From an uncultured Verrucomicrobiota bacterium (GTDB lineage: Bacteria > Verrucomicrobiota > Verrucomicrobiia > Limisphaerales > UBA9464): 5,295 bases of DNA. Under the pieces are notes generated by a model, which saw only the letters and a list, made by a program, of their open reading frames with translations, did not search any database and was not told the origin of the DNA. Below, piece by piece: positions 1-5,295 of this stretch. The first letter of the stretch is position 1. Each line of letters begins with the position of its first letter. The stretch spans positions 1 through 5,295 of the forward strand of contig CAIYXO010000707.1 of NCBI GenBank assembly GCA_903930165.1, written 5' to 3'. Both the position numbers and the translations under genes were made by a program.

Positions 1-5
1 CACGT

Positions 6-30
6 CCACTTGGGGCCAGCTCCCAAGTGG
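6..30. terminator. Terminator-like perfect hairpin at the left edge
   Basis: Bases 6-14 (ccacttggg) and 22-30 (cccaagtgg) form a perfect 9-bp inverted repeat around a 7-base loop. There is no T-tract on either side, so a standard intrinsic terminator is not demonstrated. The position would suit the 3' end of a gene lying left of the window, but that is inference. It could also be another small palindromic repeat. Confidence 0.35.
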
Positions 31-86
31 AGCCGGTTCATCCCGAAGACGGAGTCGTCGAGGGATCCGTGGCCCATGCCTTCTCC

Positions 87-309
87 CGCCTCAACGAGGC
101 GAGAGGCGACAGCCCAGGGCGACGCCCTGGGGACCTGGCCATCGACGGATCTCAAAGCCCTGAAGGGGCGCCACAAACGGCCGCCATTCAACCGGCCCGC
201 CCCGACGGGATGCACTGCCTGGGTTCCGCCCTTTCAGGACTTGGAACCCGGACGGACCACAAGTCCCAGGGCGTTGCCCTGGGCTTTCGCCTTTCGCCCC
301 GTTGGGGCG
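87..309. repeat. 223-bp imperfect inverted-repeat element with paired hairpins at each end
   Basis: The left end has a hairpin at 87-101 (cgcctc-aac-gaggcg), an 11-base spacer and a second hairpin at 113-131 (cccagggc-gac-gccctggg). The right end has the same arrangement inverted: hairpin 265-283 (cccagggc-gtt-gccctggg), an 11-base spacer, then hairpin 295-309 (cgcccc-gtt-ggggcg). The two 45-base ends match at 40 positions when one is reverse-complemented. Weaker inverted similarity continues inward: ccctgaaggggcg at about 158-170 against cgccctttcagga at about 222-234. There is no transposase. It looks like a REP/BIME- or MITE-like interspersed element. Chance translations (SPGRRPG, and SPGQRPG on the other strand) resemble spurious peptides I remember from planctomycete and verrucomicrobial genomes. 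It lies directly upstream of the DUF1501 operon and probably supplies much of the 5' region. Confidence 0.8.
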
Positions 310-350
310 CCAAGCGGCTCGGATCGGGCAAGGAATGTGGCGGCTGCGGC

Positions 351-370
351 TTCCCAAGGGGGCTTGGGAA
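351..370 (+). other. Perfect hairpin shortly upstream of the DUF1501 start
   Basis: Bases 351-358 (ttcccaag) and 363-370 (cttgggaa) form a perfect 8-bp stem with a gggg loop. It ends 23 bases before the ATG at 394. It could be a leader structure affecting translation, an operator, or leftover repeat DNA. No T-tract follows, and I see no -35/-10 pair around it. Bases 310-350 hold nothing else I can support. Confidence 0.4.
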
Positions 371-393
371 CCGGTAGTCTCCGCCCGCTTCCC

Positions 394-1749
394 ATGGGTC
401 TCCTGCACCAAAACTGCGCCGGCATGCCGCGCCGCGATTTCCTCCAGGTGGGACTGGGCGGGATGCTCGGATTGGGGCTCTCGGACATCCTTCGGTTGAA
501 CGCGGCGACAGCGAAGCCGCAGTCGGTTCCCCAGGTGGCACCGCCGGCCGGCACGAAGCCGGTCAACTGCATCCTGATCTGGCTCGACGGTGGGCCTTCC
601 CACTACGAGACCTTCGATCCGAAACCCGACGCGCCCGCGGAGATCCGCGGCAACTTCAAGCCGATCCCCACGGCGGTCCCCGGGATCCACTTCAGCGAGG
701 CCGTCCCCGAGCTGGCGAAGGTGGCGGACCGCTTCACGGTCGTGCGCTCGATCTGCCATCGCGATCCGAACCACGGCGGCGGCAACCACTACATGATCAC
801 CGGCGCCCCGACGCCGGTGCCCGTCGCCTGCGGCGCCTTCGTCACGTTCCATCCCTCCTTCGGCTCGGTGGTGTCCTGGACGCGCGGCCAACAGGCGGGC
901 CTGCCTCCCTACGTCTCCATCCCGTCGGTGACCCGCAGCGGAGGCCCGAACTTCCTCGGGGGACGCCACGCGCCGTTCGTCATCGACGGTTCGCCGAACT
1001 CCGGCTCGTTCAAGGTCCGCGACGTGGTCCTGCCCCCCGGTGTCAGCGACGCCCGCGCGGCGTCCAGACGCGATCTCCGCACGGCCCTCGACGGCATGCG
1101 CCGCCACACGGACAAGGTCATGGAGGATCCGGCGGTCACCTTCGACGAATACCTCCAGCAGGGCGTGCAGCTGGTGATGTCTTCGCAGGCCCAGGCGGCG
1201 TTCGACATCCATCGCGAGGACGCCAAGGTGCGCGACCGCTACGGTCGGAACGACTTCGGCCAACGCCTGCTGATGGCCCGCCGGCTGGTCGAGGTCGGCG
1301 TCTCGTGGATCACCGTCAACTCGGGCGGCTGGGACCACCACACGAAGCTGTTCGACGCCTACAAGGGCGACCAGGTGCGGAACATGGACCGCGGTGTGGC
1401 GGCCTTGATCGCGGACCTCGACGAACGCGGCCTGCTCGACTCGACCCTCGTGGTGCTGCTCGGAGAGTTCGGCCGCACTCCGAAGGTGAACAAGGATGCG
1501 GGCCGCGACCACTGGCCGCACGCGATGTCGGTGCTGATGGCCGGGGCCGGATGCCCGCGCGGCGCGATCGTCGGCGCAACCGACGCCAAGGGCTACGCGG
1601 CCTCGGAAAGCGTCTACCGCCCCGAGGACTTCGCCGCCACGCTCTACACGAAGATGGGCATCGACCCGAACCAGGTGCTCCACACCAACACCGGACGTCC
1701 CGTCCCGCTGGTGAGCAACGGCCGTCGGATGCGCGAGCTCTTCGCGTGA
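394..1749 (+). CDS. DUF1501 family Tat-exported protein (alkaline-phosphatase-like fold)
   Basis: This 451-residue protein matches the DUF1501 family, which belongs to the alkaline phosphatase superfamily and is often loosely called a sulfatase; its true substrate is unknown. The N-terminus has a twin-arginine signal: RRDFL at residues 13-17, then a Gly/Leu-rich hydrophobic stretch to about 35, so Tat export is likely. Family landmarks are LDGGPSHYETFDPKP (65-79), GGWDHH (311-316), GEFGRTP (357-363) and GRDHWPHAMS (370-379); their Asp and His residues are candidate metal or active-site ligands by analogy. The frame stays open upstream to base 10, but that part is repeat DNA. I chose the ATG at 394 because it keeps the family's C-x-G-x-x-RRDFL lead-in (NCAGMPRRDFL). 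The ATG at 424 is the alternative. Neither start has a Shine-Dalgarno site. Length is normal for the family, with no sign of damage. It is followed after 10 bp by a PPC-domain gene, so the two probably form an operon. Confidence 0.93.
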   Translation: MGLLHQNCAGMPRRDFLQVGLGGMLGLGLSDILRLNAATAKPQSVPQVAPPAGTKPVNCILIWLDGGPSHYETFDPKPDAPAEIRGNFKPIPTAVPGIHFSEAVPELAKVADRFTVVRSICHRDPNHGGGNHYMITGAPTPVPVACGAFVTFHPSFGSVVSWTRGQQAGLPPYVSIPSVTRSGGPNFLGGRHAPFVIDGSPNSGSFKVRDVVLPPGVSDARAASRRDLRTALDGMRRHTDKVMEDPAVTFDEYLQQGVQLVMSSQAQAAFDIHREDAKVRDRYGRNDFGQRLLMARRLVEVGVSWITVNSGGWDHHTKLFDAYKGDQVRNMDRGVAALIADLDERGLLDSTLVVLLGEFGRTPKVNKDAGRDHWPHAMSVLMAGAGCPRGAIVGATDAKGYAASESVYRPEDFAATLYTKMGIDPNQVLHTNTGRPVPLVSNGRRMRELFA

Positions 1750-1759
1750 CCTGCGCCCG

Positions 1760-3511
1760 ATGAGAAGTCCCGGCCAGCGAATCCATTCCCGCAGCATGGC
1801 CCATCCAAGGGGAACGGCGCACCGCTCAACGTGGTTCCTGGCAGGCGCCCTCTGGGCGGGCCTTTCGGCGCTCACGGGCGCCGTGCCGGTCCTCGAGCAG
1901 CTGCATCCGCCGGCGATCCAGGTCGGCACCACACGCGAGATCACCGCGGTCGGGAAATTCGACCCCTGGCCGACCACGACGTGGGTCTCGGGCGACGGAC
2001 TGCGGGTGGAGGCGCTGGAGGAAAAGGGCCGTCTCCGCGTGACCGTGGCCACGAACGCGGCGACGGGGCCGCGGCTGATCCGCCTCTTCAACGCCGAGGG
2101 AGCCAGCGCGCCGCGGTTCCTGCTCGTGAGCGGCGACCCCCAGACCGACGAGCTGGAGCCCAACGACGACTTCCGCAATCCACAGCTGGTCCCGACGCTG
2201 CCGGCTTCGGTGAACGGACGCCTGGAGAAGAACGGCGACGTCGACGTCCTCGCCGTCGAACTCGCAGCCGGCCAGACGCTGGTTGCCGCCGTCGAGGCCC
2301 ATGTCTGGATGTCCCCGGTCGACGCCGTGCTGCGGGTGCTCGGTCCCGACGGGAACCAGGTGGCATGGAACCACGACGACGGCCGCACCCTCGACCCGTT
2401 CCTCGCCTTCACGGCACCCCTCAGTGGGCGATACGGCGTGCAGGTGTTCGGCTTCGCGCACCCCGCCGACTCCGACATCCGCTTCACCGGAAACGCCCGC
2501 TGCGTGTACCGGCTGCTGCTGACGACGGGGCCCGCGATCTCCCACACCCGGCCACTCGGAGTCCGGCGAGGCGTCCCGAACCGGCTGCTGATCGACGGGT
2601 GGAACCTCCCCGGCGCGAGGCCGCAGGAGTTCGTCTTGGACGGAGCGGTCCTGAAGGAAGGCGTCGGAAGGACCGAGTGGCGGCCGCCGGGCTTCCATCT
2701 GCCGTTCGAACTGGCCGTCGGGGATGGGGAGGAAGACGTCGAGTCCGAGCCCAACGACCTCGCCACCTCCGCGGGACGTCTGCGCATCCCGGGTGCGGTG
2801 ACGGGGGATCTCAACGCGGCGGGAGACCGCGACCGGTATCGTTTCGAGGCGAAGAAAGGCGAGCGTCTGCGCCTGTCGGTGAAGGCGGCGGCCTTCGGAT
2901 TCCCGTTGGACGCCTGGCTGGCGGTGGAGGGTCCGGACGGCAAGGAGCTGGCGCGGCAGGACGACTCGGTCGGCAGCGATCCGGTTATCGAGTGGTCCGC
3001 GCCCTCGGACGGCGTCTTCGTGGCCGCTGTGGGAAGCCTGCTTCAGAAGGGAGGCGACTCCTTGAGATACCGCATCGAGGCGGTCCGGAGCCGGCCGGAG
3101 TTCAAGGCCACCGTGCCGGAGAGCGTCTTCGCGATCACACCGGGAGCCACCAACGAGATCAAGGTGACCCTGGCGAAGAGCGGCGGCTTCGAGGCGCCGA
3201 TCCGGCTGACGGCGGAAGGACTCCCGCAGGGGATCAGCGTCTCGGTCGCGGAAGCGGGTCCGAAGGAATCCGAGGCCGTGATGAGGCTGGTGGCCGCCGC
3301 CGATGCCAACCCGACGAACGGAACCTTCCGCATCGTCGTCGCGGGAGGAGACCCGGAGGTGCGGACGGCCGCACTGCACGAGCTGGTCAGCAGCGGGGAG
3401 AACAACGGCGTGCCGCAGGGTTTCCGGCGCCTGAAGATCGAGGCCGTGGAGGACCTTTGGCTCACGGTCACGCCGCCGCCTCCGGCCAAGGAAGCCGCCA
3501 AGGCGCCCTGA
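1760..3511 (+). CDS. Secreted protein with two pre-peptidase C-terminal (PPC) domains
   Basis: The product has 583 residues from this ATG. A second in-frame ATG at 1796 (residue 13) gives a neater Sec signal peptide: a basic N-region, a hydrophobic run WFLAGALWAGLSAL, and likely cleavage near LTGA-VP. The longer start is listed because it lies only 10 bp after the DUF1501 stop; 1796 is just as credible. After the signal comes a beta-rich, TIG-like segment (about 45-125). A first PPC-type beta-sandwich follows (about 131-232, opening with ELEPNDD), then a second TIG-like linker (about 265-320) and a second PPC domain (about 328-442, opening with ESEPND and containing DRDRYRFEAKKGERL). The C-terminus has an Ig/fibronectin-like region (about 446-570) and a Pro/Ala/Lys tail. 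No protease or other catalytic domain is visible. PPC modules usually serve in binding or secretion. Pairing with DUF1501 suggests a shared extracytoplasmic role, perhaps as the binding subunit (inference). Confidence 0.9.
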   Translation: MRSPGQRIHSRSMAHPRGTAHRSTWFLAGALWAGLSALTGAVPVLEQLHPPAIQVGTTREITAVGKFDPWPTTTWVSGDGLRVEALEEKGRLRVTVATNAATGPRLIRLFNAEGASAPRFLLVSGDPQTDELEPNDDFRNPQLVPTLPASVNGRLEKNGDVDVLAVELAAGQTLVAAVEAHVWMSPVDAVLRVLGPDGNQVAWNHDDGRTLDPFLAFTAPLSGRYGVQVFGFAHPADSDIRFTGNARCVYRLLLTTGPAISHTRPLGVRRGVPNRLLIDGWNLPGARPQEFVLDGAVLKEGVGRTEWRPPGFHLPFELAVGDGEEDVESEPNDLATSAGRLRIPGAVTGDLNAAGDRDRYRFEAKKGERLRLSVKAAAFGFPLDAWLAVEGPDGKELARQDDSVGSDPVIEWSAPSDGVFVAAVGSLLQKGGDSLRYRIEAVRSRPEFKATVPESVFAITPGATNEIKVTLAKSGGFEAPIRLTAEGLPQGISVSVAEAGPKESEAVMRLVAAADANPTNGTFRIVVAGGDPEVRTAALHELVSSGENNGVPQGFRRLKIEAVEDLWLTVTPPPPAKEAAKAP

Positions 3512-3626
3512 GCCATCGCAAGCCGGATTCGTAAGACCCGATCGGAAGCCGACCTCGCGCAGAACCGCAAAGACGCTGGAGAAAGGCTTTGGGGGCGCGT
3601 CCACTTCGCGGCTTGGCGCCTTGGCG
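3496..3626. repeat. Perfect 12-bp inverted repeat bracketing the end of the PPC gene and the gap
   Basis: cgccaaggcgcc at 3496-3507 is the exact reverse complement of ggcgccttggcg at 3615-3626. The left copy lies inside the last codons of the PPC gene (within the KEAAKAP tail, just before the stop). The right copy is in the gap between the convergent genes. The 107 bases between them show no further inverted pairing. They may be the ends of an inserted element, or unrelated copies of a GC-rich repeat core. Confidence 0.35.
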
Positions 3627-3629
3627 TGA
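3553..3629 (-). repeat. Degenerate interspersed repeat between convergent genes
   Basis: Read on the minus strand, this stretch begins with cacgccaaggcgccaag (3628-3612) and ends with ctttgcggttctgcgcgagg (3572-3553). This resembles an intergenic repeat I remember from verrucomicrobial, planctomycete and related genomes, whose false translations read SRQGAK...LCASR. Here the frames give ASRQGAK and SPASLRFCARS. No start codon or ribosome site supports a real peptide. Family membership rests on memory rather than a search. No convincing terminator for either flanking gene is visible in the 162-bp gap. Confidence 0.5.
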
Positions 3630-3673
3630 GGCTCCCTTCTTCGGGATCTGGCGGAACCGGAGTCGGACCGAGA

Positions 3674-4573
3674 TCAGGAGTATCGGACCAAGGGGGTGCC
3701 GTCGATGCGCAGGGCCAGGTTGATCGGGTCGCCGATGGAGACCGTGCCGTTCGCCACCTGGTAGGCCCAAACCTCGAAGTAGCTGGGGACCGCGTGGCCG
3801 TAGATCGTCGCGAACGCCCCGTCCACCGCGTCGCAGCCATGGGACATCTTCACGCGGCCGATGCGGGGCACGTTGAACCGGGGATCGAAGGTGTACCACT
3901 GGCTTCCGAGGTAGACCTCGCAGTAGGCGTGGAAGTCCATCGCCGAGCCGGGATCGAGGAACCCGATGTCGGGGAGGTGTCCGGTGACGTAGCGCGCCGG
4001 GAGGTTGAAGGCCCGGCACAGGGCGATCGCGAGATGGGCGAAGTCGCGGCAGACGCCGTGGCGGCGCTCGAGCACCTCCGAGGCCGACAGGTCGGGACGG
4101 CCGGATCCGAAGCGGTACTCGATGTTGTGGTGGACCCAGTCGCAGATCGCCTTCACCCGCTCGATGCCGTGTGGCACGAGGCCGAAGTGGTTCCAGGCGA
4201 AATCGCGGAGCTTGTCCGAGTCGCAGTAGCGGCTGGGAAGCGTGTAGCGGAGGACGTCGGCGGGAAGCTGGTCCACCGAGGGGACCGGGGTGGACTCGGG
4301 GCAGTAGTCGGGCAGCGAGGAGACGGCGACGAGGGCGTCATGCCGGATCACGTTGCGTCCGGGCATCATCACCGAGCGCCAGGTGAGGTTGCCGTGGCTG
4401 TCCTGGAACTCGTAGGCGGGCTGGCCGATGCCGAACGAGAGGCTCTCCTGGACGACGAGCACGTGGCCCTCCAGCCGCGGACGCAGCACGAGCAGCATCG
4501 GGGTCGGATGCGTGACGTCGTAGGAGAGGTGGCAGCCGATGCGGAGCGTGACGTTGAGCGGGATCCAGTTCAT
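3674..4573 (-). CDS. Transglutaminase-like cysteine protein
   Basis: This complete 299-residue protein belongs to the bacterial transglutaminase-like superfamily. The first 100 or so residues look like the beta-rich N-terminal region found in this group (YDVTHPTPMLLVLRPR). The papain-like core follows, with a complete catalytic triad: Cys175 in RRHGVCRDFAHLA, His215 in AMDFHAYCEVYL and Asp230 in WYTFDPRFN. Family members act as proteases, amidases or cross-linking enzymes, so the exact reaction cannot be read from sequence. There is no signal peptide or membrane segment, so it is probably cytoplasmic. The ATG at 4571-4573 is the only start that keeps the whole N-terminal region. It lacks a Shine-Dalgarno site, and two inverted repeats lie immediately upstream. 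The gene converges on the PPC gene with a 162-bp gap. Long antisense frames across it are GC-driven shadows. No neighbour indicates its substrate. Confidence 0.93.
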   Translation of the reverse strand: MNWIPLNVTLRIGCHLSYDVTHPTPMLLVLRPRLEGHVLVVQESLSFGIGQPAYEFQDSHGNLTWRSVMMPGRNVIRHDALVAVSSLPDYCPESTPVPSVDQLPADVLRYTLPSRYCDSDKLRDFAWNHFGLVPHGIERVKAICDWVHHNIEYRFGSGRPDLSASEVLERRHGVCRDFAHLAIALCRAFNLPARYVTGHLPDIGFLDPGSAMDFHAYCEVYLGSQWYTFDPRFNVPRIGRVKMSHGCDAVDGAFATIYGHAVPSYFEVWAYQVANGTVSIGDPINLALRIDGTPLVRYS

Positions 4574-4575
4574 GG

Positions 4576-4620
4576 CGACGGCCCGCGCAGGGAGGCCGTC
4601 GTCCGGAACGGTTCCGGACG
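4576..4620 (-). promoter_or_regulatory. Two adjacent inverted repeats in the transglutaminase leader
   Basis: Bases 4600-4608 (cgtccggaa) and 4612-4620 (ttccggacg) form a perfect 9-bp stem with a 3-base loop. Bases 4576-4583 (cgacggcc) and 4594-4601 (ggccgtcg) form a perfect 8-bp stem with a 10-base loop. The second stem ends two bases before the ATG of the minus-strand transglutaminase gene and overlaps the first by two bases. If transcribed, they would place a strong structure right at the translation start. Alternatively, either could be a DNA operator. The inverted repeats are visible directly; the regulatory role is inference. Confidence 0.45.
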
Positions 4621-4797
4621 TGAAGGCGCCCGGATTTGGGTCTGGTCCGATCCAGCGGACAAGCGGTGGTCCTGTCGAGGACGAAGCCCCGACCAGCGGG
4701 CAAGGTTCGCCGGTGGAATCCGGTGGAAGTCGGCCTCCCAGGGCGGAAGGCGGGTTGAGGAAGTTGGGAGGAAGTCCATCAAGCGGTACCGCGGCGA
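4621..4797. other. Non-coding part of the 495-bp gap upstream of the transglutaminase gene
   Basis: I see no gene here. Frames crossing it on both strands are open only because of GC content; they have no family resemblance and run through the repeats. It contains a tandem pair of 10-base units beginning cggtggaa (4711-4730). The promoter of the minus-strand transglutaminase gene should lie here or in the flanking repeats, but no convincing -35/-10 pair is visible. Confidence 0.4.
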
Positions 4798-4931
4798 TCC
4801 GGGGTATGGAGTTCCGGCTTCAGCCGGCTCCGGTGTTTTCCTCCTGTGGGTCTCTAGGATCGGACGATGCCGCCTCCGGGGGTAGACCTCGGGGACCCAG
4901 ACCGGCTGAAGCCGGGACTCCGTTCCCCGGA
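4798..4931. repeat. 134-bp inverted-repeat element with ccggcttcagccgg-type ends
   Basis: The left arm (4798-4827) and the right arm (4902-4931, reverse-complemented) agree at 27 of 30 bases. Each arm contains its own short palindrome: ccggct-tc-agccgg at 4814-4827 and ccggct-ga-agccgg at 4902-4915. The inner part is also weakly symmetric (tgggtctc near 4847 against gggaccca near 4892). There is no coding capacity. The design, an inverted pair of ends each carrying a hairpin, parallels the element at 87-309, but the sequence is unrelated. It is probably a member of an interspersed palindromic family. A 10-bp palindrome (gcggtaccgc, 4783-4792) lies just to its left. Confidence 0.7.
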
Positions 4932-4940
4932 GTTTCCGTC

Positions 4941-5045
4941 CGCGGTCTCCGCATCTCCGCGTGCGACCTCGGGGGATGGCTGTGATCCCGCTTCGGGAAT
5001 CCGGCGGCTTCCTACCCGCTCCCCAGCGGCTGGGCGGCTGGGCGC
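4941..5045. repeat. Short tandem and hairpin repeats downstream of the lipid kinase gene
   Basis: Several small repeats sit between the 134-bp element and the lipid kinase stop. They are a tandem tctccgca/tctccgcg pair (4946-4961), a small hairpin tcccg-ctt-cggga (4986-4998), a hairpin ccgct-cccc-agcgg (5016-5029) and two tandem copies of gcggctgg (5026-5041). One of the hairpins could help end the lipid kinase transcript, but neither has a T-tract on the minus strand. Confidence 0.35.
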
Positions 5046-5068
5046 GCGGATCCCTTCCGCATCGTTGG

Positions 5069-5295
5069 CTATTTCGACCCGACCAGGAACGGAAGACGGG
5101 AGGGTTGGACCTCGATGCGCACCGGCGTGTGGCCGAGCACCTCGCCGTCCACGGCCACCGACTGCGGCGGCGTCCCGTCGATCTCCATCGAGGTCGCGGG
5201 GAAGTAGCGGACGAGCGGATGGGAAACGTGGGTTCCGCGGACAAGCCGCAGGAACTGGCGGGCCACCTCGAGTCGGCCCGTGGCGCGGATCAGGC
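5069..5295 (-). CDS. Diacylglycerol/lipid kinase family protein, C-terminal fragment
   Basis: The frame is open from the right edge of the window to a TAG at 5071-5069, giving the last 74 residues of a larger protein; its start lies beyond base 5295. The fragment matches the C-terminal lobe of the diacylglycerol kinase catalytic-domain family (YegS/BmrU/DgkB-like lipid kinases). The marks are RGTHVSHPLVRYF, then SMEIDG, then SVAVDGEVLGHTPVRIEVQPSRLPFLVG. The VDGE motif followed by a TP-x-R-I-E-V-x-P strand is typical of how these proteins end. They transfer phosphate from a nucleotide to a lipid (diacylglycerol, or sometimes sphingoid bases or phosphatidylglycerol) at the membrane. The ATP-binding N-terminal lobe is outside the window, so activity and exact substrate cannot be judged. 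A GTG at 5266 is not a plausible start, because coding similarity continues upstream of it. The gap to the next minus-strand gene is 495 bp, so they are probably not co-transcribed. Confidence 0.85.
   Translation of the reverse strand, partial: LIRATGRLEVARQFLRLVRGTHVSHPLVRYFPATSMEIDGTPPQSVAVDGEVLGHTPVRIEVQPSRLPFLVGSK

Noticed and set aside
10..393. Upstream extension of the DUF1501 reading frame adding 128 residues
   Set aside because: The extension is a translation of the inverted-repeat element, lacks family similarity, and would place the Tat signal in the interior of the protein.
91..2943. 950-residue open frame on the minus strand
   Set aside because: It lies antisense to two well-supported genes, reads as low-complexity Arg/Ala/Val-rich sequence and ends in repeat-derived peptide; GC-rich codon bias explains its openness.
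1831..3534. 567-residue plus-strand frame overlapping the PPC gene
   Set aside because: It is an Arg/Gly-rich out-of-frame shadow, while the overlapping frame has a signal peptide and two PPC domains.
1826..3604. 592-residue minus-strand open frame opposite the PPC gene
   Set aside because: It has no recognisable domain and mirrors the codon bias of the plus-strand gene.
3626..4885. 419-residue plus-strand frame opposite the transglutaminase gene
   Set aside because: It is antisense to a gene with an intact catalytic triad, lacks family motifs, and runs into the 134-bp repeat.
4941..5045. Possible CRISPR-like or tandem array
   Set aside because: The units are only 8 bases, occur twice each, and have no regular spacers.
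4570..5244. 224-residue minus-strand frame across the 495-bp gap
   Set aside because: It crosses the repeats and overlaps the lipid kinase gene in another frame; the peptide contains repeat-derived text such as PAEAGTPYPG.

Overview
The window is very GC-rich. It carries three complete genes and one gene fragment, separated by gaps full of palindromic repeats. The best guess for the source is a bacterium of the Planctomycetota–Verrucomicrobiota group, with Verrucomicrobiota somewhat preferred. That rests on three things: a DUF1501 protein paired with a secreted pre-peptidase C-terminal (PPC) domain protein, which is characteristic of these phyla; intergenic repeats whose chance translations (such as SPGQRPG and SRQGAK) resemble spurious ORFs I remember from those genomes; and the lack of clear Shine-Dalgarno sites at every start. 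No taxonomic search was possible.

Layout. Bases 1-393 hold no convincing gene. They contain a terminator-like hairpin (6-30), a 223-bp inverted-repeat element (about 87-309) and a small perfect hairpin (351-370). A two-gene plus-strand operon follows: a Tat-exported DUF1501 protein of the alkaline-phosphatase fold group (394-1749), then, 10 bp later, a secreted protein with two PPC domains (1760-3511). A 162-bp gap between convergent genes (3512-3673) contains a degenerate interspersed repeat. On the minus strand come a cytoplasmic transglutaminase-like protein with an intact Cys-His-Asp triad (4573-3674), a 495-bp non-coding gap with two adjacent hairpins and a 134-bp inverted-repeat element, and the last 74 codons of a diacylglycerol/lipid kinase family protein that starts beyond the right edge.

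How the genes relate. The DUF1501 and PPC proteins are very probably co-transcribed and both exported, so they likely act together outside the cytoplasm. Their substrate is not known, and the DUF1549/DUF1553 cytochrome-type partner often seen beside them is absent here. The transglutaminase-like protein and the lipid kinase share a strand but are 495 bp apart, so they are probably separate transcripts. I found no defence system, CRISPR array, tRNA, rRNA, transposase or phage gene. The most interesting content is the set of structured repeats, especially the first element, whose two ends differ by a compensatory base-pair change.
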